DNA from: Seriola aureovittata
Lineage: Eukaryota > Chordata > Actinopteri > Carangiformes > Carangidae
Direction of reading: 5' to 3'
Length of the DNA stretch: 64,000 bases
Assembly (NCBI RefSeq): GCF_021018895.1
Contig: NC_079369.1
Coordinates: forward strand, 7,042,694-7,106,693
Shown here in pieces: positions 38,782 to 50,038 of the stretch; the stretch's first letter is position 1; the number at the start of each line of letters is the position of its first letter. The notes beneath the pieces are model-generated. The model saw only the letters and a program-made list of their open reading frames with translations, ran no database searches and was not told the DNA's origin. A program made the position numbers and the translations under genes.

Positions 38782-39083
38782 GATTAAACTTGGCTTTCCT
38801 TCTGCTTCTGTTTCAGGTGCCCTGGTTATCTCGGCATATGCTGTTTGTCCTGACATCACGGCCACTGTGACGCCTGATCTCGAGGATCCAGATGGCGAAG
38901 GTATGATACACTCAGACAGATCCAATAGCTCATAATCAATAAAAAAAAAGCCATGTGTGGTTGCCATAATTTTATCTTATGTCAAAATAAGACCTATGGA
39001 GTTTTTAATTATTCTGATCGTCTTTTTTTTATTTTTTTTTATCCAACTCTCACTCACTCAGACTATAGACATCTTTCTCTCTC

Positions 39084-39121
<38 letters not shown>

Positions 39122-42064
39122 TCAACAACAGACAGCCTGCCTCTGACCTTTTGTCCTCTGTCTGCAGGCGTGTTGTTGTGGGTTCCTCTCAGTCCAGGCC
39201 ATCATCGGCTGGGAGGCTCTGCCCTGGCTCAGTGCTACAGCCAGCTGGGAGATTGCTCTCCTGACCTCGACCAGCCAGCACTATTGACTGCCTGCTTCAA
39301 CACCACTCAGACACTCATACACGGTCAGCTTGCACCTGCAGGCGCAGTACTACCTGCCACAGACGGGGGGGGGGGGGTTTAGCTTTGTGTACTGTGATTC
39401 AGTCCGTTAGAGAACAGTTTTGTGCTGTATTGACACAGCCACCTAGTGGTTTTACTGGGTATTTTCTGCCTTTTTGAAGTTGTTATACTGTTATTCAGTG
39501 AGTCAGTTTGATTTTGAATTTAAGTAAATTAGCTATTCAACGTTAAGTAGATTGTTATTAGAAAATGTGGAAGAAAAAACACAGGAGAAAACATTAGGAT
39601 GCGTTTTCTCTTTCAGATCGTCTGCTGAGTGCCGGTCATGACATCAGTGATGGAGGCCTCATCTCCTGCTTGCTGGAGATGGCGTTCGCAGGAAATCGTG
39701 GAATCGATGTTGAATTGTCATCACAAGGAACTGGAGGTCAGTGAGTTGACGTGCGGTTTTGTTTCCCTGTAAATTGCACATAATAGCATTCACACTGTAA
39801 GCATGACAACATAAACTCATGCAGTGCTTTTGCTGCCTCTTTGGCTGCACAGTGATGGAGCTGTTGTTCAGCGAGGAGTTGGGTTTGGTTCTGGAGGCTT
39901 CACAGGCTCATGTAGAAACAGTGCGTCAGAGATTCAGCGACGCAGGCGTGCAGTGTCACCGTATCGGCAGAACCTGCGGCTTCGGACCAGAGGCTACGGT
40001 GAGACATCAACCTGAACATGCATCTGAAACCTTTTTTACTTCATCGGTAATGATCATTGTTTTTTCTATTTCTCTCACTCGACTCCCAGGTCAGTGTTCA
40101 AGTGGACGGACGGGAGCTGCTGAGAGAGCCGCTGCCTAACCTGAGAGCATTGTGGGAGGACACCAGTTTCCAGCTGGAGCGCCTTCAGGCCAATGAGCTC
40201 TGTGTTAAACAGGAAGAGGAGGGGCTGGCTAAGAGGACACAGCCCTACTTCAAACTCACCTTTGACCCATCTGAATTGTCCAGCAAGCTCAGTAAGCCTA
40301 AAGAGAATGGGTAACATGTACAATAATTTAGTGAACTCCAAGGCTGCAACTAATTACTGTTTTCATTTTGCGATTAATCATTTTATCTCTCTCAATATCA
40401 AAATAAGTCCAAATGAAGACTAAATTTGGTCTGACCGAAAGATATTCCTAATAAAATAAATACAAATAAAAGGTATTAACATTTGCAAAATGAAAAGCTT
40501 AACATTCGAGTATTTAGATTGTGATTTGACACATTTTCTGTTGATCATAAATCCTTCTGATGTGTTTCTTTTTTCTTTCAGCTGCAGGGCAGCCTCGTGT
40601 AGCAGTGGTCAGAGAAGAGGGCAGTAACGGAGACAGAGAGATGTCTGTATCTCTGTATATGGCCGGCTTTGAGGTAGGTATAAGGTATAATCACCTTTTA
40701 TCAACTGGGTTTGTGTTTACCTCAGCTGTACAGCTGATCTACATGACCGCTGTCTGTATTTGTGTGTAGGTGTGGGATGTCACGATGCAGGACCTGTGCT
40801 CTGGCTCTCTGACCCTGGAGCGTTTCAAAGCAGTAGTGTTTGTTGGTGGATTCAGCTACGCAGACGTCCTGGGATCCGCTAAAGGTAAATAAACACACAA
40901 AAACTCCCAGACAACTGTTAAATGCAGATTTGTTTTGTGTGACCTCATTCTCCTTTCATGAAAGGTTGGGCTGCTACCGTTGCATATAACCCCAAGGCCA
41001 AGGCTGAATTTGATCACTTTCGGCGACGGGATGACACACTGAGTCTGGGTGTGTGTAATGGCTGCCAGCTACTCGCCCTACTGGGCTGGGTGGGAGAAGG
41101 CCAGAATGGAGCAGGTAAGAGGAGAAGGCAGGAAAAGCAATGAAAATATTGCTTACAGTTACAATAATTACTGGTAATATAATGAATTGAGACAATGTTA
41201 AAGCGATATGTAAAGAACATAGTCATCACAGAGGAGACTTTTCGCAGTGGTTACTGAGCTTAAAGTGCTTTTTTATTCTTTTCCAATTTCACCCAGATTC
41301 TGAGGTGGTCCTGACCCATAACAAGTCTGGCAGGTTTGAGTCGCGGTTCGTCAGCGTTGGGATCCAGGCGTCCCCTTCCATCTGGCTCAGAGGCATGGAG
41401 GGATCAGCTCTGGGAGTCTGGGTTGCACATGGAGAAGGTACAGTCAGGAACAAGTCAACTCTCTCAGAGAGTTGATCATGTGCAGTAGTAGTTCTTAACT
41501 GGTCATAAGTGTTAGAAAAACTGGTTCTTGTAGACCCTTTGGCAGCAGTTTAACCTGAAACCACCAAGCTGTGACAAATACCTGTCAAATGCAGTGTTGG
41601 ATCATAATTAAGCACCAAAAGGTGACTCGGTGTGTAAGTTTGGAACTTGCACAACAACCACTCTGCTGATTCCCATGTCAGAGGTCGGTTGTATTCTCTA
41701 ATCAGCAGCTGTGTTTAATATTGATTTTCTCCCAACCTCTTTCCTTCCCACAGGTCTGATGCAATTCCGTAGCTCCGAGGCTCAGGACCAGATTATCTCT
41801 GGTGGGCTCGCCCCCCTGCATTACCTTGACGACCAGGGTTGTCCCACTGAAGAGTACCCTCTGAACCCTAATGGCTCCCCGCAGGGTATTGCAGGGCTCT
41901 GCTCCAGGGACGGCAGACATCTGGCCATGATGCCCCACCCGGAGCGCTGCACCCTGGGCTGGCAGTGGCCCTGGGCCCCGAGGGACTTCAGACCATCTCT
42001 GACACCTTCACCCTGGTTACGCATGTTCAAGAACGCAGCTGCCTGGTGCAGCAACTTACAGTGA
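32420..42064 (+). CDS. pfas: Phosphoribosylformylglycinamidine synthase (complete, 27 coding exons)
   Basis: This enzyme (FGAMS) makes FGAM from FGAR, glutamine and ATP, the fourth step of de novo purine synthesis in the cytosol and purinosome. Exons: 32420-32540, 32691-32826, 33550-33655, 33745-33943, 35102-35207, 35336-35476, 35644-35768, 35887-36015, 36174-36311, 36640-36768, 36876-36949, 37031-37187, 37277-37338, 37451-37612, 37790-38026, 38121-38351, 38543-38723, 38817-38900, 39168-39323, 39617-39736, 39853-39998, 40090-40291, 40582-40673, 40770-40884, 40965-41114, 41297-41437, 41754-42064. The sum is 3951 nt, or 1316 residues (human 1338). Visible landmarks are FDLAQSNSEHSRHWFF, TAETHNFPTGVAPFSGATTG, HDQGAGGNGNVLKELS, and the glutaminase domain with catalytic Cys in GVCNGCQLLA and the His/Glu pair in MMPHPER. 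The exon 14 donor is GC. It ends tail to tail with the rnf170-like gene. Confidence 0.97.
33944..35101 (+). other. pfas intron 4 with a perfect hairpin
   Basis: The 1.2-kb intron has no coding sequence. It contains the perfect inverted repeat at 34799-34846. Confidence 0.65.
34799..34846. repeat. Perfect 22-bp inverted repeat with 4-nt loop
   Basis: The left arm 34799-34820 and right arm 34825-34846 are exact reverse complements around the loop TACA (34821-34824). The core of the left arm is TGTACAATTCAATTAAATTC. It is AT-rich and sits in pfas intron 4. I see no flanking target duplication. Confidence 0.85.
35555..35633. repeat. (GT)n microsatellite abutting the pfas exon 7 acceptor
   Basis: An interrupted GT tract of about 79 bp fills half of the 167-bp intron 6 and ends 10 nt before exon 7, leaving only TCTCCCCCCAG between tract and exon. 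Confidence 0.95.
38734..38779. repeat. (GT)n microsatellite in pfas intron 17
   Basis: A GT tract that fills half of the 93-bp intron 17. Confidence 0.95.
39086..39118. repeat. (CA)n microsatellite in pfas intron 18
   Basis: A CA tract about 50 nt upstream of exon 19. Confidence 0.95.
40343..40555 (+). mobile_element. Decayed short dispersed repeat, GGGCTGCAACT family, copy 2
   Basis: It begins AAGGCTGCAACTAATTACTG, contains GCGATTAATCATTTTATCTC and ends near TTTTCTGTTGATCA. Its length and end motifs match the inverted copy at 15465-15680. It fills most of pfas intron 22. It is non-coding; the transposon class is not proven. Confidence 0.4.
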
Positions 42065-42360
42065 TAATACTCTGTTTTAACCCCAGGTGCTGTCAAAATA
42101 GTATTGTCTTTGTTGGGATGTTGAACTAAAACTTTAAGACCTGTTCACTTACTCAGTGGTGTACTTCACTGTTTAACTTACTGTGGTACATGGTCTATTT
42201 GCATTATGTCTGCTGTAATACTTTATAACTGTGAGACTTGTGGATTCTTGTAGTTGTTTCATTTTGGCAATAACTTTATATGTTACATAACTAATATACC
42301 AATCAGGTCTGCTGACATTATCTGTGTTGCTCTGCTGAAACTTTAGAAACCAAACTTGCT

Positions 42361-42366
42361 AATAAA
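42361..42366 (+). terminator. pfas: pfas poly(A) signal
   Basis: An AATAAA lies 297 nt after the pfas stop codon and is the first strong signal in the 3' UTR. Confidence 0.65.
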
Positions 42367-42437
42367 TTAATCAACACAGAAGAAGTAGCGTTTGTGTGTT
42401 GTAGATTAAGAAAAGCCACATAAGACAATAAATATTC

Positions 42438-42443
42438 TTTATT
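42438..42443 (-). terminator. Poly(A) signal of the rnf170-like gene
   Basis: TTTATT on the plus strand is AATAAA on the minus strand, 552 nt beyond the rnf170-like stop codon. It sits only 72 nt from the opposing pfas signal, so the two 3' UTRs end almost back to back. Confidence 0.6.
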
Positions 42444-42994
42444 TTACACATAAAAACAAATTCATACAATATAAAATATTTACATAGATGTCAAAAAAAG
42501 TGGCAAAATTGTTGCCCAGTTAGGTGTAAAAATGATTTTTGGGGATAAGATGCTAAAAAAAAAACAAAAAAAACATGGATTATTAAAATGTAAATTATGA
42601 ATGTGCTTTTTTAATTGACAAGTCAGTGGACACTGAACATTTTGCCCATTTAATATGGATGAAAAAGCTACATGCTAAACTCTTCAGGCCTGAGGGACTT
42701 AAGGATGTGTAACCAAAGCTGAACCAACACACAGCATAACATTGTAAGATGTCGCTCTCACTCTTGCACAGGCTCTGTAAACACTTGACAAACAGGCCTG
42801 GAGTCTGCGTCAACAGTCTGAGAGGCTGAGACTGTCTCAAACATCTTGGCTACTACACACTGTTTTGTTTTTAATTGTCATGCATTCACTAATTCAACTT
42901 GCTACAGCCAGAAGGGAGAAATCTCTTTTAAAAAAAAAAAAAAAAAAAAGTCCATGTCAAACAGCTTGTACTCACACGCTACAGCAGCATCTAT

Positions 42995-45900
42995 CTACAG
43001 TGAATTCCCCATTACTCCTTGTGACGTTGTAGCATTTGCAGAGTGTCGTCCTCCCTCTGGCACCATTTGCTGGTTGATGTTGATAACGCAGATCAGGAGC
43101 AGAATGACCACCACCAGGTCATCCAGGACCCCGAGCAGCCCGCAGAGGGAGGGGTCTGTCTCCAGGGGACTTGCTGATGATGAGGAGACAGGGTCCAGAG
43201 GAGGGGAGGAGATGGACACCACTGTCCCCACGCAGCACAGGGCTACTCTGAAGAAAAACAGCGACACGAGCCATCCCATGGTGCCAAGTCCACGGGCCAG
43301 TAACTGCAGGAGCAGGGGCGCGTCACATAGGTAGTCTGTTACCTGTCAGTGGCCAAGAGAAGAGGACAAGTCAGAGCGCAGTAGTCAATGATTGTACAAG
43401 ATAGTATTAAAAGAAGTAGGTCACTGGTTTCTTATTAAAACATTCTGTATTTATTTGTTGGTAAAGACTGAGTTATATATTTTAAAAGTGAATGGAAAAA
43501 AAAATAGTCCACATCTATTTAAACTCAATATTCAGCTGCCAAACTTTGGAGATTGGCGCCCTTTAACATCGCCATTTAGCAAACAGCCCTACCACAATGT
43601 AAAGGTATTTATGTGAAGGAGATCCATGTAGGAAATTAGTTATCTTTCAAAGGAAAGAAAATGTTCAACCAAGGTTGGGCAATGTTGTTTCTTCTCTTGC
43701 AATGATGTGATGATGATGAAGGAATCTCTGCTGACACCGGCTCATTTGTATATAAAAAGGTTTATTACAAAAAGGCACAGCATCGTTGAACAAGCATCAA
43801 AAACAGCCTGTGAGAGGATCCAAGGCCAATAAGGATCTCCCCCGTTTGTCCCAAACTCATACAATTTATAGGCTGAATATTCCCTTGACACCTCTTAGCC
43901 AAATCCTAACAGCCTATAGAAGAGCGAAACCAACATTTATGTCCATACATGGTCATTCTCTGGGTACAGATAGATGATAACATAAACTTGCCACGTTGTA
44001 CAAAAGTCATTGTTGAGCAATGTAAGGATGTGGAAGCCAGGAGAGGTGCTCCCCCTCTTCAGGCCCCCGTCCTTTACTCCTAGAGTATCCTCCATAACAT
44101 TTCCATCCTGTACTCATATCTAAGCCAAGATACCACAGCAACAAGGTGTGTCAGCACTACGTGTGTTAACCAGATACTTTCATTGTCTGGAATTGGTGGT
44201 TGTATAGTACAGTACATCCTGGAGGTTGCATAAGAGGTATTCCTGTTACCAGAGCTATTATCACAGGAAACAGTGGAGGAATTCTCATCTTTCCAACCAG
44301 ACAGGTGAGAAGAAGGAAAATCAATAGTTTCTAGGCCACTTTCAGCTGAGACTCAAAGAGGTGTTGGAAGGACGTGTGTGCTGTTTCATGTTATGTCTGA
44401 AGGTTAGATTGAATACTCACCCGTCGTGGGGCCCCAGAATATCGTTTGTTGTAATCTGTGATTTCCCCGAGAACTTCCTTTGACTGCCGGTCTGATCGAC
44501 TCTCGTTGAACAGGTGGCACAGCACGCTGACCTGGAAAGTCACAAGCATTTTTACTCCACGTTCACACTCATTCTGAACTGACTGTGTTTACATATGATC
44601 ATCGTGCATACTGTACCTTCTCTCTACAGAGAGGGCAGCTGATTGCATCCAACCATGAGCCATGTCTCCAGTAGGTGATCAGACAGGGAGCTGCAGCATC
44701 AAACACATGAATCAGCTCCTTTTAACCAATATTTAACAATTTACACGATAATGACGACTAATGCAAATGTTTATATTGTGGCTACACTGCAATAAAATCC
44801 ACTAGTATGACAAGAATGCAATGAAGATGCAGTATTTCTGCTCAAGGGCGTGAAAGGCAGGGGTTAGACAGGTGAGTGGGTCAGGTGCAGAGGAAACTGT
44901 TTTAAGTATCACAATCACAAACAAAAGTACTCAAGTTTTTTGGAGAATTGCACTTGAATTGACTTCAATGTTCTTTCACTTGTCTATAGTCACTAAATTT
45001 CCTTGATCTACTGTTAGATATGCTTAAAACCAATGTGCCATCTAGACACGTGGCACTAGCACAGCTCACACGAGTCAGAGCAGCCCTGATATATACTGTA
45101 CCTCAACCTGTATTGTTTTTATACTATAGTCGGAGTGTGCTTTCATGTGCTTGATGTGAGTAGTTTTTAATAAATTACATACATTTCCTCTTTTGTTTTC
45201 CTTTTTCTTAATCTAAATCTAATGCACAACAAGAGTTGCCTTGTTTATGAACCGTGCTGAAGCTGCCCCTGAGCTGCCTCACCTCGTGTTTGTGTGTAAG
45301 CTGCAATTGTGTGTCTTGTTGAGAGGAGTACACCTCTGAGTCACACATGTGTACGTGTCACTACAAAGTCTGTTGACTTTAAAGTATTCGAGGTTAATCA
45401 GGGACTGGGGTAATTCAACAGTCAATGTTAGCATCACATTTGGGCCATTTTGATAATCTAACACTTTATTAAATAGCATGGCAACAGTTAATTGTTGAAA
45501 CAGACAGGCCTCAGCACATTGATACTACACCTGATCAGCCAATGACTGGCATGTACAAAGACATAAGCACATGATGCAACAGGTGAGCAAGATGGATGAA
45601 AAATGAATGAATCCCATCTCACACAGTGGATGATTGGGTGAGCAGGTGCATGAATGAAAGAATAAACCGGGTCTGCTCTGATACTCAAGAATCATGCCAG
45701 TGTGTGTTTGTGTGTGTGTGTTTGTGTGTGTTTGTGTGTGTGTGTCTATTATCTCGTACCACAGAACAAATGGCCACAGTTTGTCTGGACTGGGAAGTTG
45801 GCTGTCTGCAGGCAGACTGGACAGTGCCAGTCTCGATGGCCAGTGGATGGACACAACTCTGCAGATTCCTGAAGAGATGAGAAGAAAAGCAGACAAGAGG

Positions 45901-47377
45901 TGAAGTACAGGAAACAGGAAATAGGATAAAAGAAAAAAGAAAGAGGAAGAAGAAAGAAAAAAGTTGACAATTCTAAAAAAAAACAAAACAACAACATAAG
46001 GCCAGATATCATATTTTGGCTACTGTGTGCTATATAATCTCCAAAAATTCTTTAAAAAAGTCCTTGATGATCCCTCATAACATACAGTACAACAGATACA
46101 CAGTACGTGTTCAGTGACTTTCAATTAGGCTCAGGTCTATGTAAACGGCAAGATGATTATCATTTGTTTGGCAGCAGCTCTCTAAACCAGACTGTGACCC
46201 TAATAAAAGCAACGATAATCATTACAAAGGAGTGCCTTACAGGAATAATGTTGTTTACTGCCTGTGTACTGGTCCTGTCGTCACTGTTTGTTTAAAATCG
46301 AAACCAAGAGAAATATTGGGGTTTGATTTTTTTTTTAATCAATGTAATCCTTTTGAAAGAAGTTAAAATATGTGGATCAAGTATAGTAGGTTGGTTTTTA
46401 CTCTGACAAACAATAGTGTAACCCTATTGACATCAAATAATAATAACAACTGTGGACTACAGAATCTGCAAACTTTCATATCCTTGCTTACTGTGTGAGT
46501 AAGTGAAGCTCTCACCTTGTGGCAGCTCATATACGTTGATGCTGACTGCTCTGGTGCACAAACCAAAGATCTGGATGACCCGAGGTGACCCTGACCCACT
46601 GGACCCTCAGAGGGCAGATGGTCCGGTCTGCAACGTGACATGACATGCACCTTAAATACTGCATATCTGCTAGTGAGGAGATACTGACACAAAACCAATG
46701 ATTTGTGAGATAAGGTTGATTGTATTCAGCTGTTTTTTGCATGTGGATTATATACGCTGAGGCTCCAACAGCAGCAGTTTGACAGATTAGCTGCTACTTG
46801 ACATGTTGCACCCAGCAGGACTGCTGTTTGTCTGAATGATTTTAAAGCTCAACTTCCAATATAAATCTAAATGGAAAGTTACAACTATTAATATAAGAAA
46901 TTATATAAACAGTCTAATTAAATCTTTAGTAACTTTCATTGGGCATCTTTAATAACAATCATCATATTACATATACAGTAACCAGCTACTAAATTTCTGA
47001 GGCAGTTACTGAAACATAAACAGATAATTAATACCTGAGAAAAACATATCACATGCATGTTTTTATGATTTTGCTCTGATATAAACTGTGTTAAATGTCA
47101 AATTAAACTATGTGATTAAAAACACTTGAAAATTTTGTATGACAGCTTCATATATGACATTACCTTAAACTTTTAGGCAACTATCTGGATCCTAAGATTC
47201 AGTATTTTTAATAGATCAGGTGGAGCAACTCTGGGCGTCATGATCAAAAACATACTCATTTCACTTTATTTCCAAGAGCCTTGTTCAAATTTCCTCCTTG
47301 ATCTAATAAAACAAACAAAACCGCCAAATGTAATAAAATAAGACTCACCTGGACTGAGATTTGTGATACGGATGCAT
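42995..47377 (-). CDS. RNF170-family E3 ubiquitin ligase (6 coding exons)
   Basis: Exons on the minus strand: 47377-47349, 46627-46516, 45868-45760, 44690-44617, 44531-44421, 43342-42995. The sum is 783 nt, or 260 residues (human RNF170: 258). The RING domain is an intact C3HC4, with CPVC, NCGHLFC, a further Cys, then [17 protein letters not shown], which mirrors the RNF170 RING closely. The C-terminal part (DUF1232 region) has two hydrophobic segments, one in [19 protein letters not shown] and one in [17 protein letters not shown]. Family knowledge: RNF170 is an ER membrane ligase that acts with erlins on activated IP3 receptors. Oddities: no N-terminal membrane segment in this model, and a Ser/Pro-rich spacer replaces the usual short link between the C-terminal segments. 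At least one upstream non-coding exon is expected because the start exon has its own acceptor. It is divergent with hook1. I infer a paralog of canonical rnf170. Confidence 0.85.
43343..44420 (-). other. Last intron of the rnf170-like gene
   Basis: This 1.1-kb intron is largely occupied by the candidate solo LTR at 43684-44272. No other coding sequence is seen. Confidence 0.6.
43684..44272 (-). mobile_element. Candidate solo LTR of a retrovirus-like element
   Basis: Read on the minus strand the block begins TGTTTCC and ends AACAACA, the usual TG..CA form. It contains a TATA-like TATAAATT (43863-43870) and, about 100 nt later, AATAAA (43761-43766), then a short GT-poor tail before the CA end. 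This promoter, transcript and poly(A) layout is that of an LTR. No internal retroviral genes flank it, so it would be a solo LTR. I found no clear target-site duplication, so the ends could be a few bases off. Confidence 0.5.
45701..45745. repeat. (GT)n microsatellite
   Basis: An interrupted GT tract 15 nt beyond the donor of the RING exon of the rnf170-like gene. Confidence 0.95.
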
Positions 47378-47384
47378 TGTTGAT

Positions 47385-49780
47385 CTAGAAACAGCAGCTG
47401 ACAGTTAGTCACTATCTCCTAGAGTCAAATGAAGTGTTACCAGACGGCATCACTGTCCAAAATAAATTGGAGCTGCCTGTCAATGATCAACTACTACACC
47501 TTCCAATGTCAGCTGGTCTTCCTGTTTGGAAGGGACAAGTAAAGCAGGCAGATCAATATTGCAGAGCTTTGTAAAAAGTGGGACAACTCCAAAACACACT
47601 TACAAACCTTCACAATCGACTGTGATGATTTTTTTTTTTTTTTGTTGGTTTGTTACTTGCAAAAAGAAGATATTTCTCCCCTCAGTCTGGTCAGAGGCAA
47701 ACTATTTGGGTCACATGACTTGCCACCAGATCAAAGCAAGAAAAGGTCCCTCCCACACTGTGTTCAAGAAGGTTAGATCTGACTTTGTTGATCATTTACT
47801 TAAAGTTTACTCTGCTAACATCACTGCTTCACATAATTAATCTCTTACCACAAACTATTGGTTGTGAAATGCATGTGGCTGTCATTGACATTAACACTTT
47901 ACTACACTGAGGGCTGGTGAGAGGCACCTCAGCTGTAGATAATAAACCCAGTGACAGAAAGGAGGCCAGTCATAGATCCAGGTTTAGGTGTGAAAAAAAA
48001 GGTAGATGTCTGTAATCAACAATTTCTAAAATATCATTCTCATACTCTACCATTTTTTAAAAGAAATGTATGGAAATATGGAAGTGTTGACCAAATGATT
48101 CAAAATACAGTGGTAAGTAGTACATGCTGTTGTATTTGCCTTATTGTAGCAAATGTAAATGTCAGTTATTTAAATAAACAAAACAAAAAATCTCTCTCTC
48201 AACAGTGAGTGAAGATGTGATAATCTTCACATAGTTCACCATGACAGCCATTGCAGAAATATCCTGGCAAATATTTACACAGGCCCTTCACCTCACCTCT
48301 GATAGAAGCTAAAAAGAGGGAGTCATTGTGGTTCAGTTCATCTAAAAATAGCAGCCATCAGTCAGTGAGGGTCAGGGTCGCAGAGTGGCAATGAGGAGAG
48401 GTGCTTACCTACTGACAGTTAAACATAGGACAGAGGCAACGCCTGCAGGCCACATTTGTGAGGTCCAGTTAGGCAATACACACACTGTCTGACATGTAAA
48501 CTACACTTGATGATCACTTACTCCTTTTTCTTACTGGGTGATTTAGAAATTCAACCAAATTCAAATTTAATACATAACAAGGCCACACATGCACATGATC
48601 TCATCATCTGTATGATTTGTTTGGGATTTTCCATATTGTGGCTGAAGACAGCAGGTGACACATGTGAGATTTGTTATCTTATATGACTAAAGCTGTAAGT
48701 ATTAGGAACCACTGTAGCCTGTGAGTGTCAGTTGCACACACACTCACGTGACATATGTAAATGGATAACGTGAGGAGGTTTATTGTATTCATAAGAAATG
48801 ATTTACCTTCAGGGAAGGGTTGGCATACTTTCTGGGAAGAGCATTGATTAGAGAAAAGACTCTCTATTTCTTGTTATTATAGCCTGTAAAATATGACTAA
48901 AATAGATAACCATTCTGATTGCATTCAATATCCAACTCCAGGCAAAACCTGCAAACTGACTGCGCAGGATTATCTCTCTGTTAACTGTAGGGTCAAGTTA
49001 TGTAGTATTTTACACAGGTCACGTAGTCAAACATGAAACCAGCTGCAATTAAGATTTAATGTTGGTTGGGCAAGCGCTATCACTTGAACTTTTGGCAGAC
49101 AAAACAAAGCCTGACAACCCATTGATTCATCTTGCAGTTACTGGGGGGATGTAAACAAATTTATTGAAGTACTGTAATTCTACAACTTTTCTGTGCTTAT
49201 ACTTTACTTCAATATTTCATTTTTACTCTGCACTTCTACAACATTACCTTTTACTCCAATGTATTTATTTGACAGCTATTGTTAGCCTACTTATTTTTAC
49301 AGATTAAAACATGAACAAGTTTTTAAAATATGATGCACTGTTAGGGATTAAACTACCTAACAATATGTAGTTAAAATTAGCTTCACCTCCATAGCTACAA
49401 TTTTAAAATATTGTTTGGACATTACAATACAACCTTATTAATGATCAAATAATCTGGTATATGATAATATAATTAATAATTATATGTGATATAATAATTA
49501 CTATAATTTATCAATTTATTTATTGGATAAATAGAAAATGTGAATAGGCCTACTTCTGTCACACTTTGATCCGCAGATTAATCCGTGTAACCTATATTTG
49601 TCTTTCTTTCATTGTACTCAATTATTCATGCCAATCAATAATGAGGGAAAACCACTTGAGGCACAAGGATGACAAATGTTTTGATTTTGTCCACATAGTG
49701 TGGGCGTATAGAAATAGAAAACTGCCGAGTGCACTCACTGATTGGCTACAACTGGGTTAAATAGCCGTCAATCATCCTGG
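47385..49780 (-). other. 5' region of the rnf170-like gene
   Basis: Non-coding 5' exon(s) should lie here. One possible short exon is near 48343-48297 on the minus strand, between TTTTTAG and GTGAGG, but it has early stops and would be untranslated. I looked for, and did not find, an exon encoding the N-terminal membrane segment typical of RNF170. The stretch around 49430-49530 is extremely AT-rich. Confidence 0.4.
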
Positions 49781-50038
49781 ATGTCGATGCTGATTGGATC
49801 CGGCTCGTATCCAGTTCACCTTAACACGAGCAAGTAAACGTCAAATAAGTAAGAAGCCGCACCATTCACGTACATGTTACGTTGTTTTTATGGCGGAACC
49901 TTCCGTCACGACTCTCCTCTGTACGCATTTGACGTTAGAGATCTACCTCTTGGCAGCAGGTGAGGTCAAATGAAGAGGAAAGCAGCGGAAGAGCTTTGCT
50001 GACAGGTGGATTTAAACATTTCAGCTGAAACGGAAGAA
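49781..50038. promoter_or_regulatory. Probable bidirectional promoter of rnf170-like and hook1
   Basis: The gap between the divergent genes becomes CpG-richer here (for example near 49855-49945), directly before the hook1 ATG. The leftward first exon of the rnf170-like gene probably begins in the same stretch. This is inferred from gene orientation and base composition. Confidence 0.45.

Noticed and set aside
50006..50038. Upstream in-frame extension of hook1
   Set aside because: It would start with GTG; the ATG at 50039 has good context and matches the usual Hook start position.
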